Source: Acetobacteraceae bacterium
GTDB lineage: Bacteria; Pseudomonadota; Alphaproteobacteria; Acetobacterales; Acetobacteraceae
Assembly: GCA_027489135.1 (NCBI GenBank)
Contig: JAIYAI010000235.1
Location: 1 to 7,135 of the forward strand
DNA: 7,135 nt
Reading direction: 5' to 3'
The notes beneath the pieces are model-generated. The model was given only the letters and a program-made list of their open reading frames with translations. It was not told the origin of the DNA and did not search any database. Every line of letters starts with the position of its first letter. Positions within the stretch are counted from its first letter, which is position 1. A program made the position numbers and the translations under genes. Below, in pieces: positions 1-5,667 of this stretch.

Positions 1-626
1 ACTTCGAGGCCGACACCACCCAGGGCCGCATCCGCTTCCACGACTGGCTCGGCACGTCCTGGGGTGTGCTGTTCAGCCACCCGAAGGACTACACGCCGGT
101 CTGCACGACCGAACTCGGCGACGTGGCGCGGCTGGTGCCGGAATTCACGAAGCGCGACGTGAAGGTCATCGGGCTCAGCGTCGATCCGGTCGAATCCCAT
201 GCGGGCTGGGCGAAGGACATCCACGAGGTCACCGGCCATGCCGTGACCTACCCGATGATCGGCGACCCGACGCTGGCAGTCTCGAAGCTCTACGGCATGC
301 TGCCGGCGGCGGCGGGCGACAGTTCCCAGGGCCGGACGGCGGCGGACAACCAGACCGTGCGCAACGTCTTCGTCATCGGGCCGGACAAGCTGGTGAAGCT
401 GATCATCGCCTATCCGATGAGCACGGGCCGCAACTTCGACGAGATCCTGCGGGTGATCGACAGCCTGCAACTGACCGCGACGCGCAAGCTGGCGACGCCT
501 GCGAACTGGAAGCCCGGCGACCGCGCCATCATCGTCCCCGCCGTCTCCGACGAGCAGGCGAAGGAACTCTTTCCGCAGGGGTGGGAGGCGAAGAAGCCCT
601 ACCTCCGCTACGTCGACGTGAAGTAG
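1..626 (+). CDS. 1-Cys peroxiredoxin (Prx6 subfamily), 5' end cut off by window
   Basis: Thiol peroxidase that reduces hydrogen peroxide and organic or lipid hydroperoxides in the cytoplasm. The reading frame is open from base 3 and shows 207 residues. Prx6 proteins are usually about 215-220 aa, so roughly 10-15 N-terminal residues lie outside. The active-site motif PxxxTxxC is present in HPKDYTPVCTTE, with the peroxidatic Cys at visible residue 34 (codon 102-104). The preceding His (residue 26) is the one typical of Prx6, and an Arg in TVRNVFVIGPD (residue 120) fits the conserved catalytic Arg. The C-terminal Prx domain is intact (YPMSTGRNFDEILRV, then ATPANWKPGD, ending KKPYLRYVDVK). No second Cys is visible, so the enzyme should be of 1-Cys type and need an external thiol reductant. 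The stop is TAG at 624-626. The phospholipase site of mammalian Prx6 cannot be assumed. Family assignment is very secure. Confidence 0.96.
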   Translation, partial: FEADTTQGRIRFHDWLGTSWGVLFSHPKDYTPVCTTELGDVARLVPEFTKRDVKVIGLSVDPVESHAGWAKDIHEVTGHAVTYPMIGDPTLAVSKLYGMLPAAAGDSSQGRTAADNQTVRNVFVIGPDKLVKLIIAYPMSTGRNFDEILRVIDSLQLTATRKLATPANWKPGDRAIIVPAVSDEQAKELFPQGWEAKKPYLRYVDVK

Positions 627-637
627 CCGCGAAGCTG

Positions 638-688
638 CCATCAGGGGATGGTGCGATGTGCCATCCCCCCATCGGATGGGTGTCATCC
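638..688. repeat. Cluster of alternating CCATC / GATGG inverted repeats
   Basis: Directly after the peroxiredoxin stop, 5-bp modules alternate: CCATC at 638, GATGG at 647, CCATC at 661 and 669, GATGG at 675, CATCC at 684. Several hairpins are possible but mutually exclusive. The strongest pairs GGGGATGG (644-651) with CCATCCCC (661-668) around a 9-nt loop. Others are 638-642 with 647-651, and 674-678 with 684-688. The arrangement could be a terminator or attenuator between the peroxiredoxin gene and the small gene that follows. The pairings are read from the sequence; the function is inference. Confidence 0.55.
644..668 (+). terminator. Possible terminator hairpin after the peroxiredoxin gene
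   Basis: A perfect 8-bp stem, GGGGATGG/CCATCCCC, with a 9-nt loop begins 18 bp after the peroxiredoxin stop codon. It is followed by a C run rather than a T run, so it is not a textbook intrinsic terminator. In a genome this GC-rich, hairpins without U tracts are common at gene ends. It also encloses the alternative ATG at 656, which counts against that start being used. Confidence 0.35.
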
Positions 689-889
689 ATGCCGCAATCC
701 TTCCCCGTCTCCCTCTCCGGCCGCATGGTCGGCTTCGCCATCGCCTGCGATGCGGGGCTGGTCTTCACCGCGCTGGATCCGCGGCTGGAGGACCTCTCCG
801 GCACGCGGTTCCGCGATGCGGCCGAGCTTCGGCGCGTGGCGGCGGCGGTGATGGTCCGTGAATGCGGCGGGATGCCCGCCGCGGCCTGA
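689..889 (+). CDS. Small hypothetical protein, 66 aa, upstream of the CmcJ-like oxygenase
   Basis: I do not recognise this family. The 66-residue product has a core GRMVGFAIACDAGLVFTALD (residues 11-30), then PRLEDLSGTRF, then an Ala/Arg-rich helix (AAELRRVAAAVM). It has no signal peptide, clear membrane segment or catalytic motif, and Cys20 and Cys59 do not form a recognisable metal site. Nearly every codon ends in G or C, which supports real coding. The stop at 887-889 lies 20 bp before the next start, suggesting co-transcription with the oxygenase gene. An in-frame ATG at 656 has a better ribosome binding site (AGGGG at 643-647), but it sits in a hairpin and its extra 11 codons follow the codon bias less well. 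I therefore prefer 689, which has only a weak GGATGGG upstream. Existence is likely; the start is uncertain. Confidence 0.6.
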   Translation: MPQSFPVSLSGRMVGFAIACDAGLVFTALDPRLEDLSGTRFRDAAELRRVAAAVMVRECGGMPAAA

Positions 890-909
890 AGAGACCGAGG
901 GAGATTTCG

Positions 910-1746
910 ATGCCCGATGGCCTGACCGCCGCCCGCCTGGCGCCACATGTGGTGACGGCGACGATGAACTACCTGACGCCGCCCGCCGATGGCAGCCGGC
1001 CCTACCGCTATGTCGAGACGCCACCGCCGGGCCGCGCGGTGACCACGATCGAGATCGACCCGCGGGAGATGCGGATCGAGGACGTCACCGGGCGGGAGGG
1101 GCAGTACACCCTGGACGCCAACGGCTTCGCGGTGATCGACGCGCCGACCGCCGTGCCCGACCTGCTGGACGAGGCCGCGGTCAGCACGACCTACCGCGCC
1201 GAGGTGGAGGCGCTGCTGCGCGACCGGCTGGGTGCGACGCGCGTCGTGATGTTCGATCACACCATCCGCGGCCCCGAGCGCGCCGGCGCGCCGCTGCGCG
1301 AGCCGGTCAAGCGCGTGCACAACGACTACACCTGGGAGAGCGCGCCGCAGCGCGTGCGCGACCTGATGGGCGCGGAGGCGGAGGCGCTGCTGGCGCGGCG
1401 CTTCGCCATCGTGAACCTGTGGCGGCCGATCGGCGCGCCGGCGCTCGACAGCCCGCTCGCGCTCTGCGACGCGGCGAGCCTGGACGCGGACCGCGACCTG
1501 GTGGTGAACGAACTGATCTACCCGGACCGGGTGGGGCAGACCTTCTCCGTCCGCTGGCACCCGGCGCATCGCTGGTACTACCGGCGCGGGCTGCGGCCGG
1601 ACCAGGCGATCCTGATCAAGGGCTATGACAGCGAGACGGACGGCCGGGCGCGGCTTTCGGTGCATGCCGCCTTCACGGACCCCGGGACGCCGGCGGGGAC
1701 GCCGCCGCGGCAGAGCATCGAGGTCAGGGCGCTCGTCTTCTGGTAG
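910..1746 (+). CDS. CmcJ/NvfI-family oxidoreductase (putative Fe(II)/2-oxoglutarate oxygenase)
   Basis: The 278-aa product matches the CmcJ/NvfI family. This family includes CmcJ of cephamycin biosynthesis and NvfI, the fungal endoperoxidase of novofumigatonin biosynthesis. Family landmarks in order are an N-terminal MNYL...RPYRY segment (19-34), VKRVHNDYTW (133-142), FAIVNLWRPIG (165-175), PLALCDA (182-188) and a C-terminal HAAF...RQSIEVRALVFW (252-278). His137 and Asp139 form an HxD iron-binding motif and His252 is a plausible third ligand. Arg267 or Arg273 could hold the 2-oxoglutarate carboxylate. These roles are inferred from NvfI-type enzymes. An in-frame ATG lies at 862, but ATG 910 has a purine-rich GAGGGAG at 897-903 and avoids overlapping the preceding gene. 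No other biosynthetic genes surround it, so the substrate is unknown and antibiotic biosynthesis should not be assumed. Bacterial members of the family are mostly uncharacterised. Confidence 0.85.
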   Translation: MPDGLTAARLAPHVVTATMNYLTPPADGSRPYRYVETPPPGRAVTTIEIDPREMRIEDVTGREGQYTLDANGFAVIDAPTAVPDLLDEAAVSTTYRAEVEALLRDRLGATRVVMFDHTIRGPERAGAPLREPVKRVHNDYTWESAPQRVRDLMGAEAEALLARRFAIVNLWRPIGAPALDSPLALCDAASLDADRDLVVNELIYPDRVGQTFSVRWHPAHRWYYRRGLRPDQAILIKGYDSETDGRARLSVHAAFTDPGTPAGTPPRQSIEVRALVFW

Positions 1747-1779
1747 GGCATGTTCATTGCGGGAGACGCGTGTCGGAAA

Positions 1780-1819
1780 ACCTGACAGGTCGGCGGACCC
1801 GGGTTCCAGACCATTGGAA
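1780..1819. promoter_or_regulatory. Dyad symmetries in the gap before the PEP-CTERM gene
   Basis: The 172-bp gap 1747-1918 contains three small dyads. ACCTG-A-CAGGT (1780-1790) is a perfect palindrome around one base. GGTC-GGCG-GACC (1788-1799) is a 4-bp hairpin overlapping it. TTCCA-N6-TGGAA (1804-1819) is a perfect 5-bp dyad in the only locally AT-richer stretch. They could be the end of the oxygenase transcript or operator sites for the PEP-CTERM gene. I found no convincing -35/-10 pair here. The symmetry is visible; the role is a guess. Confidence 0.25.
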
Positions 1820-1918
1820 TCGAACGTGAATTTCTCTGGCGCGCGACTTGCTGCGTAGATCCTGTCATCGTGCGAGCGCCGGTCGGCGGCGCTGCACGTC
1901 GGTCAGGAGACCTCGAGC

Positions 1919-2461
1919 ATGCCCGCTTTCCGTTTCCGCGCGGCCGCAGCCGCAGCGCTGGGTGCGGCCTTCCTCGCACCCATGGCGGCCTCCGCGGCCG
2001 TCGTATCCGGCACCCTCAGCTTCGTCGTGGCCGGCTTCCAGACGAACGATCCCAGCGCCCCTCAGGACGCGCTCGATGGCAAGGTCACGCTCACCCTGGA
2101 CACGGCGGTCACCGTGACCGACCGGACCACGGGTCTCAGCGTCCAGGCGCTGAACTTCGCGTCGACCTCGGCCGTGGCGTACAGCTACGATGCGACGCAG
2201 GACATCCTGCGGCTGGGCGGCCTGGCGAACGGCGTCGTGAAGCTTTCGACCACGGGCAACGACTTCACGGTCACGATCTTCAATCTCTTCACCAGTTCCA
2301 ATCCGCTGATCGTCCAGGGCAGCTATTTCATCGAGCCGGACGCCTATTTCAGCACCGAGCTGGATAGCGGTCGCGCGCGCTTCGCGGTGCCTGAGCCGGC
2401 ATCGATGGCGCTGCTGGGGGGGGGGCTGCTCGGCTTCGCCGCGGTCCGGCGCCGCCGCTGA
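1919..2461 (+). CDS. Secreted PEP-CTERM sorting-domain protein
   Basis: The 180-aa exported protein starts with a signal peptide: basic MPAFRFR, an Ala-rich hydrophobic core, and probable cleavage after AASA near residue 26. A β-rich, Ser/Thr/Asn/Asp-rich extracytoplasmic domain of about 125 residues follows, with no Cys and no recognised catalytic motif. The C-terminus is a standard PEP-CTERM signal: VPEP (157-160), hydrophobic ASMALLGGGLLGFAAV (161-176), then RRRR. In known systems an exosortase (EpsH/XrtA type) recognises this tail, usually in bacteria making an exopolysaccharide; no exosortase is in the window. The ATG has a good ribosome binding site, AGGAGA at 1905-1910. Codons for Gly167-169 lie in a run of ten G (2416-2425). 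A one-base slip there would replace the hydrophobic anchor with unrelated sequence. The passenger domain function is unknown. Confidence 0.88.
   Translation: MPAFRFRAAAAAALGAAFLAPMAASAAVVSGTLSFVVAGFQTNDPSAPQDALDGKVTLTLDTAVTVTDRTTGLSVQALNFASTSAVAYSYDATQDILRLGGLANGVVKLSTTGNDFTVTIFNLFTSSNPLIVQGSYFIEPDAYFSTELDSGRARFAVPEPASMALLGGGLLGFAAVRRRR
2416..2425 (+). repeat. G10 homopolymer inside the PEP-CTERM anchor codons
   Basis: Ten consecutive G span the third base of Leu166 and the three codons Gly167-169. Loss or gain of one G removes the hydrophobic segment and the RRRR tail and runs past the normal stop. Poly-G tracts of this length are well-known slippage sites, and also common sequencing-error sites. 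Confidence 0.9.
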
Positions 2462-2489
2462 TATCGACCGCCCCGATGCGCGCCGGTAC

Positions 2490-2574
2490 CGCGGGGCTTC
2501 CCGCGCGTCGCCTGCCCGTTCGGGATCGGATGGTCCCCGTGGCCGCGGCGGAGGCAGCCTGCGGCCGCGGACCA
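2490..2574. terminator. Inverted repeats in the convergent gap, possible bidirectional terminator
   Basis: The 156-bp gap between two convergent genes (2462-2617) contains no plausible gene. CGCGGG-GCTT-CCCGCG (2490-2505) is a perfect 6-bp stem with a tetraloop, starting 29 bp after the PEP-CTERM stop. CCGCGGC (2543-2549) pairs with GCCGCGG (2564-2570), with a small inner AGGC/GCCT helix. TGGTCC (2531-2536) can pair with GGACCA (2569-2574) as an alternative. There are no U tracts, so termination is inferred from position and stem strength only. Confidence 0.4.
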
Positions 2575-2617
2575 ACCAGGGCCGCGCAGGACGGCTTTGC
2601 CCCGCGCGGCGCGTGGG

Positions 2618-2941
2618 TCAGGACCCCGGTCCGGGCCTGAAGGCCGCCGCCGGCGCTGCGCCCTGCTCCGCCAAGGTGTCCGCAAGCGTCTCCGCCTGCG
2701 TTGCCGGCAGGTCGTCATACGCGACGGGCTGGGCCACCTGTTCCGCCGCGAATTCGAAGCGCGTCCCGTCGATGCGACTGTAGAAATGCCAAGCCATCGC
2801 GCCCGCGAACGGCACGCGCGTCTTCAGGGTTTCGCCGCCGAAGATGGCGTGCACCACCAACGCGGTCGCGCTGCAGTGTCCGAGCGCAGGGTTCTCCGCC
2901 GTCCAGCGCGTGCTGGACGCACCCGACCGGGCGCGGCGCAC
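2618..2941 (-). CDS. YunG-like protein, N-terminus probably frameshifted
   Basis: The 107-aa product resembles the small, functionally uncharacterised YunG family. Recognisable segments are RWTAENPALGHC (12-23; the family usually has a GQC-like motif), then TALVVHAIFGGETLKT (26-41), WHFYSRIDGTRFEF (51-64) and VAYDDLPA (73-80). The only in-frame start before the conserved block is GTG at 2941, with no convincing ribosome binding site. It gives an atypical basic leader, MRRARSGASST. A neighbouring frame upstream reads SFFADAVQARCAAPGRVRPAR, which is closer to what precedes the tryptophan in this family. The two frames would join if two bases were absent near 2906-2911, exactly at a perfect hairpin. 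The gene is therefore either a real gene with a short N-terminus, a decayed gene, or a sequencing error. It lies 31 bp after hpnJ on the same strand and may be read through with it. Family assignment is from memory of its motifs. Confidence 0.5.
   Translation of the reverse strand: MRRARSGASSTRWTAENPALGHCSATALVVHAIFGGETLKTRVPFAGAMAWHFYSRIDGTRFEFAAEQVAQPVAYDDLPATQAETLADTLAEQGAAPAAAFRPGPGS
2900..2919. repeat. Perfect 8-bp hairpin at the start of the YunG-like gene
   Basis: CGTCCAGC (2900-2907) pairs perfectly with GCTGGACG (2912-2919) around the 4-nt loop GCGT. It lies 53 bp after the hpnJ stop in the direction of transcription. It coincides with the place where the YunG-like reading frame seems to shift. 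It may be an hpnIJ terminator without a U tract, or a structure that promoted slippage or misreading. Confidence 0.5.
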
Positions 2942-2972
2942 CGCGCCTGAACCGCGTCGGCAAAGAAGCTGG

Positions 2973-4421
2973 TCAGGCCGCCTGCTTCTGCGCCGCGGAG
3001 GCCTTCGCCCGCTCCCGCAGGAAGCCGAAGAACTCCACACCCTCCCGTAGGCGGCGGACCAGCATCTGCCGGTCGCGGATCATCTCGCCGCAGATCGAGG
3101 CGATCTTTGGCGCGCGGAAGTAGAAGCGGCGGTAGAAAGTCTCGACGCTGTCGAAGATCTCCGTGTGCGACAGGTGCTGGTAGGCCAGCGGCGCGATCTG
3201 CACCCCGTGCGCGTCCACGTATTCTGTGTTCGCCGTGTCCAGCCAGCCCTCGCGCGCCGCCTGGTCGAACAGGAAGGTGCCGGGATAGGGCGCGGCCAGG
3301 GAGACCTGCAGCGTGTGCGGGTTGGTCTCGATCGCGAAGCGGATCGTCTCCTCGATCGTCTCCTTCGTCTCGCCCGGCAGGCCGAGGATGAAGGTGCCGT
3401 GGATCGTGATGCCCAACTCGCGGCAGTCCTTGCTGAACCGCTTGGCGACGTCGATCCGCATGCCCTTCTTGATGTTGTGCAGGATCTGCTGGTTGCCGCT
3501 CTCGTAGCCGACCAGCAGCAGGCGCAGCCCGCCGTCCTTCAGCACCTTCAGCGTTTCCCGTGGAACATTCGCCTTGGCGTTGCAGGACCAGGTGACGCCG
3601 AGCTTGCCCATCTCGCGCGCGATCGCCTCGGCGCGCGGGAGGTCGTCGGTGAAGGTGTCGTCGTCGAAGAAGATCTCCTTCAGCCCCGGGAAGTTGTCCC
3701 GGATGTAGCGGATCTCCTCGATCACGTTGGCGACGCTGCGGGTGCGGTAGCGATGCCCGCCCACGGTCTGCGGCCAGAGGCAGAAGGTGCAGCGGCTCTT
3801 GCAGCCGCGGCCCGTGTAGATCGAGACGTAGGGGTGCTTGAGGTAGCCGATGAAGTACTTCTCGTAGCTCAGGTCCCGCCGGTAGATCGGGGAGACGAAG
3901 GGCAGGCTGTCCATGTCCTCCAGCACCGGCCGGTTCTCGTTGTGCACGATCGCGCCGGAAGCGTTGCGGAAAGACAGGCCCTTGATGGACGACAGGTCGC
4001 GGCCATCGGCCACGTCCTTCACCGTGAAGTCGAATTCGTTCCGCGCCACCCAGTCGATCGCCGGCGCGTCGCGCAACGATTCCTCGGCCTGCACCGCGAC
4101 CTTGGCGCCGATCAGCCCGACCTTGAGGTTCGGGTTCTCGGCCTTCAGCCGCTCCGCCACCTTCACGTCGGAGGCGAAGGACGGCGTCGAGGTGTGCAGC
4201 ACCGCGAGGTCGAAGTCGCGCGCCATCGGCGCGACCTGGGCCAGGGTCTGGTTGTGCGGCGGCGCATCGACGAGTTTCGATCCCTCGACCAGCGCCGCGG
4301 GTTGGGCGAGCCAGGTCGGGAACCAGAAGCTCTTGATCTCCCGCCGGGCCTGGTAGCGGCTGCCGGCGCCGCCATCGAAGCCGTCGAAGGAAGGTGCCTG
4401 CAGGAAGAGCGTGCGCATCAT
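2973..4421 (-). CDS. hpnJ: Hopanoid radical SAM enzyme HpnJ (BHT cyclitol ether formation)
   Basis: The 482-aa enzyme is of the hopanoid-associated radical SAM family HpnJ. In characterised hopanoid producers, HpnJ contracts the amino-sugar ring of glucosaminyl-bacteriohopanetetrol to the cyclopentane head group of BHT cyclitol ether, acting after HpnI and HpnK. Residues 1-170 resemble a B12-binding-like domain. The radical SAM core begins near 197 with YVSIYTGRGCKSRCTFCLW, where Cys207, Cys211 and Cys214 form the CxxxCxxC site for the [4Fe-4S] cluster. It continues with EIFFDDDTF (249-257), WSCNAKAN (278-285), LLVGYESGN (302-310) and GTFILGLPGET (342-352). Cysteines at 280, 333 and 444 are additional and of unknown role. 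The start is ATG 4421; ATG 4418 is adjacent. AGGGAC and CAGGCG lie upstream, and the gap to the hpnI stop is 16 bp, so the two genes are surely co-transcribed. Length and motifs are complete. Confidence 0.93.
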   Translation of the reverse strand: MMRTLFLQAPSFDGFDGGAGSRYQARREIKSFWFPTWLAQPAALVEGSKLVDAPPHNQTLAQVAPMARDFDLAVLHTSTPSFASDVKVAERLKAENPNLKVGLIGAKVAVQAEESLRDAPAIDWVARNEFDFTVKDVADGRDLSSIKGLSFRNASGAIVHNENRPVLEDMDSLPFVSPIYRRDLSYEKYFIGYLKHPYVSIYTGRGCKSRCTFCLWPQTVGGHRYRTRSVANVIEEIRYIRDNFPGLKEIFFDDDTFTDDLPRAEAIAREMGKLGVTWSCNAKANVPRETLKVLKDGGLRLLLVGYESGNQQILHNIKKGMRIDVAKRFSKDCRELGITIHGTFILGLPGETKETIEETIRFAIETNPHTLQVSLAAPYPGTFLFDQAAREGWLDTANTEYVDAHGVQIAPLAYQHLSHTEIFDSVETFYRRFYFRAPKIASICGEMIRDRQMLVRRLREGVEFFGFLRERAKASAAQKQAA

Positions 4422-4437
4422 CGCCTGGAAAGTCCCT

Positions 4438-5589
4438 CTAGGCCCCGCGGGGCCGCCCCACTTCGGCCATGCGGCCTTCGGGGTCCATCCGGTACCGCCG
4501 GCCCTGCCACACCACCGTGCCGCGGGCCAGCCCGGCGCCCCATATAAGGAGTCCGAGCGCGTCGCGCACGGGAAGAAGGGCGAATCGGGCCACCGAGAGG
4601 CGCCGGCGCAACAACACCCGGTCCACCGTCGCCGCCAGGGCCAGCCGCGCCGCCAGCGCCGCCCCCAGCACGGGTAGCCCGACCCCCCAGGGCAGCAGGC
4701 AGGCGGCCAGCGCTCCGAAGGGCAGCGGGAAGGTCGCCACCATCCCCGCATAGCCGCCGAGGTCCAGCATCCGCACCGTCCGCGCCCAGCGCAGTTCGTG
4801 CCGGACTAGGTCAATCAGCCGCGGCTCCGCCATCACATGCGCCGGCACCACCGGCGCCACCACTACCCTGAGCCCCAGCGCCCGCACCTTCGCCCCCAGC
4901 GCATGGTCGTCCGCCAGCAGGTCCACCAGCGCCTGGAAGCCGCCGATCCGCTCCAGCACCTCCCGCCTGAGCGCCATGGTCGCGCCGTAGCAGCCCCGCG
5001 CCCGGCCCAGCGATTCGCCGAGGATCGCGTTCGGCAGGAAGCCCCAGTCGAGCCCGAGCCCGCCGAGCCGCGACCAGATCCCCCCCTCCCCGGCCTCCCC
5101 CCGGTAGAGGCAGGTCACCAGCCCCACGGCAGGGTCGGCCAGCGGCGCCGTCACCGCGGTCAGCCAGTGCGGCGGCACGGCGACGTCGTCGTCCACCACC
5201 ACCAGCACGTCGTGCCGCGCCCGCTCCGCCAGGTTCACGAGTTGCGATGCCTTGCGGTTCGGCCCGTAGACGCGCGGGTCGCGCAGGATCGCCACCGGCC
5301 CCAGCACCTGCTCGGTCAGCGCCGCGGCGGGGTCGGACGGGTCGCGCACGGCACACAGCACCTCGAAGGGCGCCGCGTGGTCCTGCCGTGCGGTGCTGGC
5401 CAGCGTTTCCGCCAGCCCCGGCGCCATCCCATGCAGCGGCCGCAGCACGCTGGCCGGCAGCGCCGGTCCCGTCGCCGGCGGCAGTGCGGCGAAGCGCCGC
5501 ACTGCCCGCGCCGCCAGCAGGGCCGTGACCGCGCCGGCAAGTGCCAACCCCGCGAAACCGAGGCCCAGCAGGAACGAAAGAGTGATCAC
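4438..5589 (-). CDS. hpnI: Hopanoid glycosyltransferase HpnI
   Basis: The 383-aa membrane-bound family 2 glycosyltransferase is of ceramide-glucosyltransferase-like type. In known pathways HpnI adds N-acetylglucosamine to bacteriohopanetetrol at the inner membrane. An N-terminal anchor spans about residues 3-27. The cytoplasmic catalytic region has VLRPLHG (48-54), PNRKASQLVNL (110-120), the nucleotide-sugar and metal motif VVDDDV (131-136), GCYGATMALRRE (199-210), LLADDHALG (224-232) and HELRWAR (264-270), the last fitting the (Q/R)xxRW type of site. Hydrophobic C-terminal segments lie near 284-303, 304-322 and 338-355. The start is GTG at 5589, inside the palindrome GTGATCAC, and it begins exactly at the membrane anchor. 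Upstream the frame stays open to 6579, but that part is the complement of mlaA and looks like no known protein. No good ribosome binding site precedes the GTG. The gene diverges from mlaA with a 78-bp gap. Confidence 0.92.
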   Translation of the reverse strand: MITLSFLLGLGFAGLALAGAVTALLAARAVRRFAALPPATGPALPASVLRPLHGMAPGLAETLASTARQDHAAPFEVLCAVRDPSDPAAALTEQVLGPVAILRDPRVYGPNRKASQLVNLAERARHDVLVVVDDDVAVPPHWLTAVTAPLADPAVGLVTCLYRGEAGEGGIWSRLGGLGLDWGFLPNAILGESLGRARGCYGATMALRREVLERIGGFQALVDLLADDHALGAKVRALGLRVVVAPVVPAHVMAEPRLIDLVRHELRWARTVRMLDLGGYAGMVATFPLPFGALAACLLPWGVGLPVLGAALAARLALAATVDRVLLRRRLSVARFALLPVRDALGLLIWGAGLARGTVVWQGRRYRMDPEGRMAEVGRPRGA

Positions 5590-5667
5590 GCGACCGGCCG
5601 GCCCGCAGCGTTGCTTTCGCGATGGCGCGCCCCGCCGGGGCCCCTGTAGGTTCCGCCCCTTGCCGAG
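5590..5667. promoter_or_regulatory. 78-bp divergent control region between hpnI and mlaA
   Basis: All upstream signals for two divergent transcripts must lie here or inside the neighbouring genes. The region is GC-rich, with a TTGCTTTCGCGATGG stretch near 5611-5625 and a CCCC-rich/GGGG-rich dyad near 5629-5644. I cannot assign a -35/-10 pair on either strand. Neither start has a good ribosome binding site: GCCGAG is the nearest for mlaA, and hpnI has only GC-rich sequence. Short or absent leaders are therefore possible. The promoter role follows from gene orientation only. Confidence 0.45.

Noticed and set aside
656..688. Start of the small gene at ATG 656 instead of 689
   Set aside because: It has the better ribosome binding site but lies within the loop of the strongest hairpin, and the extra codons fit the genome's codon bias poorly. 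It remains possible.
529..1665. Long minus-strand open frame opposite the peroxiredoxin end and the oxygenase
   Set aside because: The translation is Arg/His/Ala-rich with no family motifs. It lies opposite two well-recognised plus-strand genes, as expected by chance in very GC-rich DNA.
1780..1790. ACCTG-A-CAGGT as a quorum-sensing lux box
   Set aside because: The half-sites match the lux-box ends, but real lux boxes have about 10 bases between them and here there is one. No LuxR or LuxI gene is nearby.
1919..2461. Exosortase or polysaccharide locus around the PEP-CTERM gene
   Set aside because: None of the neighbours is an exosortase or exopolysaccharide gene. HpnI is a hopanoid-type glycosyltransferase and should not be read as part of such a locus.
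3165..4547. Long plus-strand open frame opposite hpnJ
   Set aside because: Val/Arg/Asp-rich translation without motifs; it is the antisense shadow of hpnJ.
4422..4751. Extended start of hpnJ inside hpnI
   Set aside because: The extra residues are Trp/Arg/Gly-rich and come from the hpnI coding region read out of frame. ATG 4421, following an upstream purine-rich site, gives the normal HpnJ N-terminus.
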